Assembly: GCA_018907035.1 (NCBI GenBank)
Contig: JACCIC010000366.1
Coordinates: forward strand, 106,817-170,816
Length of the DNA: 64,000 bases
Origin: Sycobia sp. Sy_11
Taxonomy: Eukaryota; Arthropoda; Insecta; Hymenoptera; Epichrysomallidae
Direction of reading: 5' to 3'
In this document: positions 59,801 to 64,000 of the stretch, piece after piece
How positions within the stretch are numbered: position 1 is the stretch's first letter
Layout: each line of letters starts with the position of its first letter
The notes under the pieces: generated by a model
What the model was told of the DNA's origin: nothing
Databases searched by the model: none
The model's input: the letters and a program-made list of their open reading frames with translations, nothing else
Made by a program: the position numbers and the translations under genes

Positions 59801-61222
59801 TTGAGCTTTGAACAGAAACCTTGGTTAAAATCATATGTTCTACTAAATACTGAAAAGCGAAAGCATGCAAAGAATGAGTTTGAAAAACTCTTTTATAAAC
59901 TGTTAATTAATGCTGTTTATGGAAAATGTATTGAGCGAGAGAGATCTCGCGTTGATGTACGGTTAGTAAATAAATTTACTGGCCGATATGGAGCAGAAGC
60001 ACGCATAGCTCTACCTAATTATCATAGCTGTGCAATTTTTGATGAAAATTTAGTTGCCATTCAGCTGAAAAAAACAAGTGTAACAATCAAAAAGCCTATA
60101 TACGTTGGGCTTTGTATCCTCGATTTATCAAAAACATTAGTCTTCGATTTTCACTACTCTTACATGAAACAGCGAGTGGGCGAAAAGTGTAAGCTCTTGT
60201 ATACTGACACTGATAGCTTGATATATGAAGTAGAGGACATTGATATGTATCAAATAATGAAAGAAGATATTCATAGATTTGATACTTCTGATTATGATGA
60301 AAATAATCAGTATGGAATTCCACGTAAAAATAAAAAAATTCCTGGACTAATGAAAGATGAATGTAATGGAAAGATCATGATGGAATTTATTGGTTTACGA
60401 AGTAAAATGTACAGTATTTTAGTTGATGGAGGAGGAACAGTAAAAAAAGCTAAAGGTATTAAATCGGGTGTAGTGAAGAAATCAATTACATTCGATGATT
60501 ATAGAAGATGCCTGGAAGACCTCGTAATTATACAACGAGAGCAGTGCACCATTTGCTCAAAATTACATATAGTGCATACAGAAAAACAGAAAAAAATTGC
60601 CCTAAGTCCATTTGATGATAAAAGATACTTATTGCCTAATACTACAGACACATTACCTTGGGGTCACTATAAAATCCTAGAAGAGCAAATGTTGAAAGCT
60701 GCAAGTAAGGTAGAGAGGGAAATAATGGGAAGTACAGGTCAGCAAATCGAAGAGGAGGGGAAGGATAATGTGAGGGGATATTATGAGTCCAATGGAAAAA
60801 GAGCTCAAGTGGGTGTAGCTACTGGAGAAGAAGAGAGGGAGAATACAATCGGCAATGAGATTCGAGTCACGGCAGATGTACATGCAGAACAAGAGAGTAG
60901 GGATAAAGTAACTAATGAAAATCAAGTTATGCGAGAAACAGTGACGCTCTATAGTAATCAAGGTGAACCAATAAGCATTGAGTATAATATATCTGACGAA
61001 CTAATGCACTAATGGAATTCTGAAGAACTTTTGAAAGTCTTGGAAGGGGTAAGCTCAGTTGAAGCTGAGGGAAGGGATGCACTCCGTGAGGCAATGGAAG
61101 AGGCAGAAATTATGGTGGGGAATTAGCTATATGAAGAGATGGAGGATGACGAGGAACTCATTCGAGCAGTTGAAGAGTATGAGAATTATCTGTCATCTCC
61201 AAAGAAAACAAGACTAATCTAA
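56865..61222 (+). pseudogene. polB: Protein-primed family B DNA polymerase, copy A (nearly intact)
   Basis: Replicates the element. Exon 1 is 56865-58552; the intron 58553-58638 (86 bp, GTAAAT...TCATTAG) is removed in frame; exon 2 runs to 61222, about 1420 codons. Residues 1-220 are helical and unassigned. A domain with Cys257 (TQCFKYAIL) and His338 (KEKHANLLLI) follows. A zinc finger (CERCLQHF, residue 393), Exo I (YADFE, Asp449/Glu451), and an endonuclease VII-like CHIC...RDHCHLTGR spanning the splice site come next. Exo II HNLNYDTHF and Exo III LYLKTDVLLLAD lead into motif A (YYDINNLYG), motif B (LLINAVYGK), motif C (YTDTDS) and RSKMYS. The tail is acidic. In-frame stops: TGA 59144, TAA 61010, TAG 61124; copy B has sense codons at the last two. 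No frameshift. Confidence 0.92.
58553..58638 (+). other. PolB intron
   Basis: GT-AG intron of 86 bp, AT-rich, splitting an Arg codon inside the zinc/HNH motif. Removing it restores continuous family sequence across the border. In copy B the corresponding segment is deleted. Confidence 0.85.
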
Positions 61223-61225
61223 TAA

Positions 61226-61320
61226 GGTAAGATTCGTAGTTAATTTTTTCTTTTAAAAAAAAAATTAATTTTTTTTTACTATGTTAGAATTAAAAAGAAA
61301 AATGTTTTTCTTTTCTTTAG
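61226..61320 (+). other. Probable intron between PolB and the OB-like gene
   Basis: Donor AAGGTAAGAT starts three bases after the PolB stop; acceptor TTTCTTTAG ends one base before the ATG of the next gene. The donor (AAGGTAAAAT) is also present at the same place in copy B (19832-19840). Confidence 0.5.
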
Positions 61321-61321
61321 A

Positions 61322-61648
61322 ATGGACTTAGCTACTCTTAACAAGATATCTGAGAGTGAGTTCATGCCGCGGAAGAAATGTACAGAATTGGAGAAAAATC
61401 AGCAGTACATGGTGACTGCTCTTAAGCAAGTCTCTACAAGATATGGCACCAAAGTCGTTGCGGAGCTGGACGATAACTTTCAAATATTTTTGCCGCAAAA
61501 GATATCTTCGGCATTATTAAAAGAAGAAGAATTTTTCATAAATATGGCTAACAAAGTAAATAAGCTTTGTTTATTTATAGTGTATCAAGGCGGTAGTTGT
61601 TTTAAACACTTCTACTTCTTAAATATTAATAAAACACAGATAGATTAA
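61322..61648 (+). CDS. Small Maverick protein, OB-fold/ssDNA-binding-like
   Basis: A 108-codon intact frame (MDLATLNKISESEF). The central QQYMVTALKQVSTRYGTKV-VAELDDN and FQIFLPQKIS blocks have the beta-rich pattern of small OB-like proteins that follow PolB in arthropod Mavericks. A role in single-strand binding during replication is inference. The C-terminal 40 residues (FINMANKVNKLCLFIVYQGG...) are less conserved. Copy B keeps only the N-terminal half (19921). The start is fixed by the common ATG and the acceptor just before it. Confidence 0.65.
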   Translation: MDLATLNKISESEFMPRKKCTELEKNQQYMVTALKQVSTRYGTKVVAELDDNFQIFLPQKISSALLKEEEFFINMANKVNKLCLFIVYQGGSCFKHFYFLNINKTQID

Positions 61649-61797
61649 TTTCTTATCATTATTTATTTGTAAAAAAAAGAATCAAAACATGTATAACTTA
61701 ATTACATAAATAAATATTATAATCATAATACACTGTCTTTCATATTTAATAACTAGTGACCTTCCACATATCCATATATTTTACTTTTATATTGCTT

Positions 61798-63257
61798 TCA
61801 TTTAATTTCTTTTTTATTTATCCAACTATTATGCTCACTATTGAATCCTAACCATTTAACATGTACGCGGTTACTACTCCGTTTTAGCACTTTTTCTACT
61901 AGATAAATTTCAGGGCACTTAGTCTTTTGAATTTCAGTTTCATAAAAACCTCCAGATACAGGCTTATCGTAATAATCTTTAACGTGATAAGTTACTGGAT
62001 CAGTTTTTACAATTCTTGATATTGTAAAAATTTCAGTAGACCAATTAGGTGTATAGCCTTTTTCAAAAATATGTTTTATTTTACTTATGCGTACATTATC
62101 TCCGACATTGTATTTCGGTTTTTTTCCTTGCTATCATCTCAATTGAAAAACGCTTCTTCACCTCCCTTTCATTTTCTTGGCTTACATTTTCAGGCTTAAT
62201 TTTTGTTGTTCGATCTTTTCTTAAATTATAAGCTTTCAGTAAATCGGGTAGGATACCTACCCATTTATAATTTCCTTGTTTGCTGAATTGTATCCATATT
62301 GCATTTTTTAAGGTTCTATTAAATCGTTCACAAATACTTGCATGAAGATTACTGTGTGAAGAGTATAGATTTATCTTATACATTTTCATGAGGTTTTGGA
62401 AGTGTGAATTGTAAAATTCTTTTCCTTGATCAGTTTGTAGATTTGATGGTACTCTTTTCATGTTTCAATATCGTATTCATAGCGAGAGTAACATCGTTAC
62501 CATTCTTTGACTTTACTGGTTTAGCCCAAGCATACTTCGAAAATAAACCTATAACAGTGAGTAAGTAACGAAACCCTTTATTCTCCTTAGAGTAGGGTAT
62601 CATTTCTACAAGATCTGCTTGCCAAGTTTCATCTATACCACGTATATCATATTTTCTTCGCTTATATCTGCGACGGGCAGGTTTGTGTAGCTCTTCAACC
62701 ACTTTTTGTTTATTTCCTGCTGACTTTGCCTTTGCTGATCTTTTCGGTGCATTTGTTTTCCTGTTAATATCTATTATAATAGCATTCAAATTCGAAACCG
62801 ATTTTGCCATAGTATCATTTAAACGAGTATGTGAGTCACTAAGAGTTTTCAGTTTCGATTCCAGTTCTGATTTATCCTGATTGGTTTTCATAAGATTTTT
62901 ATCGAAATTATTCATTCTTTCTTCCAATTTAAATCGATTTTCATTATGTGTATAATATTTTTGATAAAGATCTTTGAATTTCTCTTCTGTTATCAAGCCA
63001 TTTTGTTCATGATATTTCTCATTTTCTTTTAGAATTTCATTAATTTTGGAAAATACAGTATTTAGTTCCTTCTGCAAGATTACATATAACGTTTTTACAT
63101 AAACTGCATCAGTACTTTCAATAGCTTCACCAACATTACAAAGACGTTTATTTTCTATATCAATATTGCCATCTGTTGTGAAATTGTATCCAACGCCTGG
63201 AGGACCTCGACTCCCTTTCGAGTCTCTCAAATTTCTTCCAAACAAGTCGAGACTCAT
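61798..63257 (-). pseudogene. Fibre-like/coiled-coil protein fused to Maverick integrase
   Basis: Read leftwards from ATG 63257. Residues 1-45 are a fibre-type start (MSLDLFGRN, GPPGVGYNFTTDGN, ENKRLCNVGEA). Residues 46-185 are a long coiled coil. Without a stop it then enters the retroviral-type integrase at ELHKPARRRYKRRKYD: DDE residues in WQADLVEM, TDQGKEFYNS and CERFNRTLK, and a chromodomain-like end (YLVEKVLK, VKWLGFNSEHNSW) with stop at 61798. Two frameshifts: near 62450-62461 between the first and second catalytic blocks, and at the T run 62119-62125 before the chromodomain. The integrase inserts element DNA. The usual N-terminal zinc domain is not seen. Confidence 0.85.
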
Positions 63258-63290
63258 GATGATACTGATTGAAGAATAGACGAATGTGTA

Positions 63291-64000
63291 TTAATATATA
63301 TATCCTATTTCACGCAGTTCTTCAATAATTGAATGATTTCATTGATATGATTGTTATTATTCCAGCTGATTGTTCGGCAATTAGTAATCTTAGTCTCTCA
63401 ACAAGCTCATTCGGATCATCCCAGTACACTAACTCTATTGAAGAATCTTCTTTCTATTTTATATTTAGGTAGGTGACCCTCCCCCTCTTTTTTTTTTTTG
63501 TATGACTGGTGCGAAACATTGGTGCCATGATGTTGAAATATTTTCTACTCTTCGATGAGCGTATAGATTCATCTTTACTATGTTTTTTCCGGTGAGCACT
63601 TGTTGCTCCTAAAATACTGCGATAATTTTCACGATCTGCTGCACTTATTAATGTGTCCATCTGGTTCTTTTTTAATAAGTAGCTCCATTAGTCCATTACT
63701 TTTAGGATAAGTTAAAATCTTTCACTTTTATTTTATTATCATCACAATATAATTTCAGAATCGCCAAGCATGTATATACCTCCAATATTTCTTACTCCAT
63801 ATATGTTATCAAATTACTGCGGCTTTGATCTAAAATATTCGATTTAACATCGTCTTCATGCATAGATTTGAATGTCGAATTCATCATTGAGTTATCTAAT
63901 GAGGCAAAATCATCATCGGAATCATAATCTTTCATGGAAGCTGAGCGAATATTATTATCTATCATAAAACTCAACTTTTTTCGGGATCTAGTTGGTTTTC
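63291..64000 (-). pseudogene. Conserved Maverick protein X, copy A, cut by window edge
   Basis: Minus-strand gene entering from the right: KPTRSRKKL near the edge, an acidic stretch (DYDSDDDFASLDNSMMNSTF), SMHEDDVKS, GVRNIGGIYMLGDSEI, a GLMELLIKKEPD block, SAADRENYRSILGATSAHRK (63454-63660), and a C-terminal VYWDDPNELVERLRLLIAEQ with stop at 63291. At least three frameshifts (about 63450, 63710 and 63810). Copy B carries the same order. No known catalytic motif; a structural or scaffold role is possible given its place beside the ATPase. Confidence 0.72.

Larger units (their letters stand above)
52200..64000 (+). mobile_element. Maverick/Polinton copy A, right part outside the window
   Basis: Minimum span from the RS gene promoter to the window edge, with mariner copy 3 inside. 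The core, certain part is 56865-64000 (PolB, OB-like, integrase/fibre, X). The left limit could be the tandem repeats at 50629. Adding the missing ATPase-to-capsid block seen in copy B would give a total within the size range known for Polintons (15-20 kb). Confidence 0.75.

Noticed and set aside
60096..60961. Minus-strand frames of 75 and 94 codons opposite PolB
   Set aside because: Antisense to conserved polymerase sequence.
1..64000. tRNA, rRNA, riboswitch or CRISPR features
   Set aside because: None recognised on either strand by eye; a covariance-model scan would be the decisive test.

Overview
This looks like an AT-rich, intron-bearing insect genome, most likely a hymenopteran and probably an ant. 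The basis is the company of elements: mauritiana-type mariners, R1-like LINEs, a GIY-YIG Penelope element, Maverick/Polinton genes with short GT-AG introns, and a decayed gene resembling the DUF4806-type families that are numerous in ants. No bacterial features (operons, Shine-Dalgarno sites) are present, and I recognise no intact single-copy host gene, tRNA or rRNA. Almost everything legible is mobile DNA, much of it nested and broken. The species assignment is inference.

Layout. 1-2900: minus-strand Ty3/gypsy gag with upstream LTR/leader-like DNA. 3151-4441: mariner copy 1. 4444-8090: featureless AT-rich DNA. 8207-9130: a minus-strand LTR with primer-binding site. 9440-10010: AT minisatellite. 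11220-12441: a second, older mariner-like element. 13038-13206: RS-rich exon. 13708-16520: LTR fragment fused to a decayed gypsy pol. 16605-28437: decayed Maverick copy B (PolB, small OB-like protein, integrase and fibre remnants, conserved protein X, packaging ATPase, PLA2-like protein, cysteine protease, penton-like and major-capsid-like genes), itself invaded by mariner copy 2 (21274-22561, transposase frame open) and by a 1.56-kb inverted Penelope insertion with hammerhead motifs (23875-25432). 28650-31500: a MITE and a third mariner lineage. 31622-33340: a multi-exon DUF4806-like pseudogene. 34960-35640: another LTR-like block. 36030-41640: two R1-like LINE copies. 41868-50470: fragments of copia, of an unidentified element gene and of three non-LTR elements, plus microsatellites and a 60-bp minisatellite palindrome. 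50629-64000: Maverick copy A, with terminal-looking tandem repeats, a two-exon RS gene, mariner copy 3 (54006-55239), a DEDD-like small gene, an almost intact PolB, the OB-like gene, fibre-integrase and protein X, running off the right edge.

How the genes work together. Copies A and B have the same gene order and orientation: PolB and OB-like protein rightward; integrase/fibre, X and ATPase leftward; PLA2-like, protease, penton-like and capsid-like rightward. Together they describe a virus-like, self-replicating integrating element: protein-primed polymerase for replication, retroviral-type integrase for insertion, FtsK/HerA-type ATPase with protease and two capsid proteins for particle formation, and a PLA2-like protein as in parvovirus capsids. 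Neither copy is intact. Copy A has at least three nonsense codons in PolB and two frameshifts in the integrase; copy B is broken in nearly every gene.

Most worth following up: the Maverick gene set with two genes outside the usual list (RS protein and DEDD-like protein), an in-frame fibre-integrase fusion, a conserved intron position joining PolB to the next gene, CCAAT-box clusters upstream of the early-looking genes, and the snap-back Penelope copy with paired hammerhead motifs.
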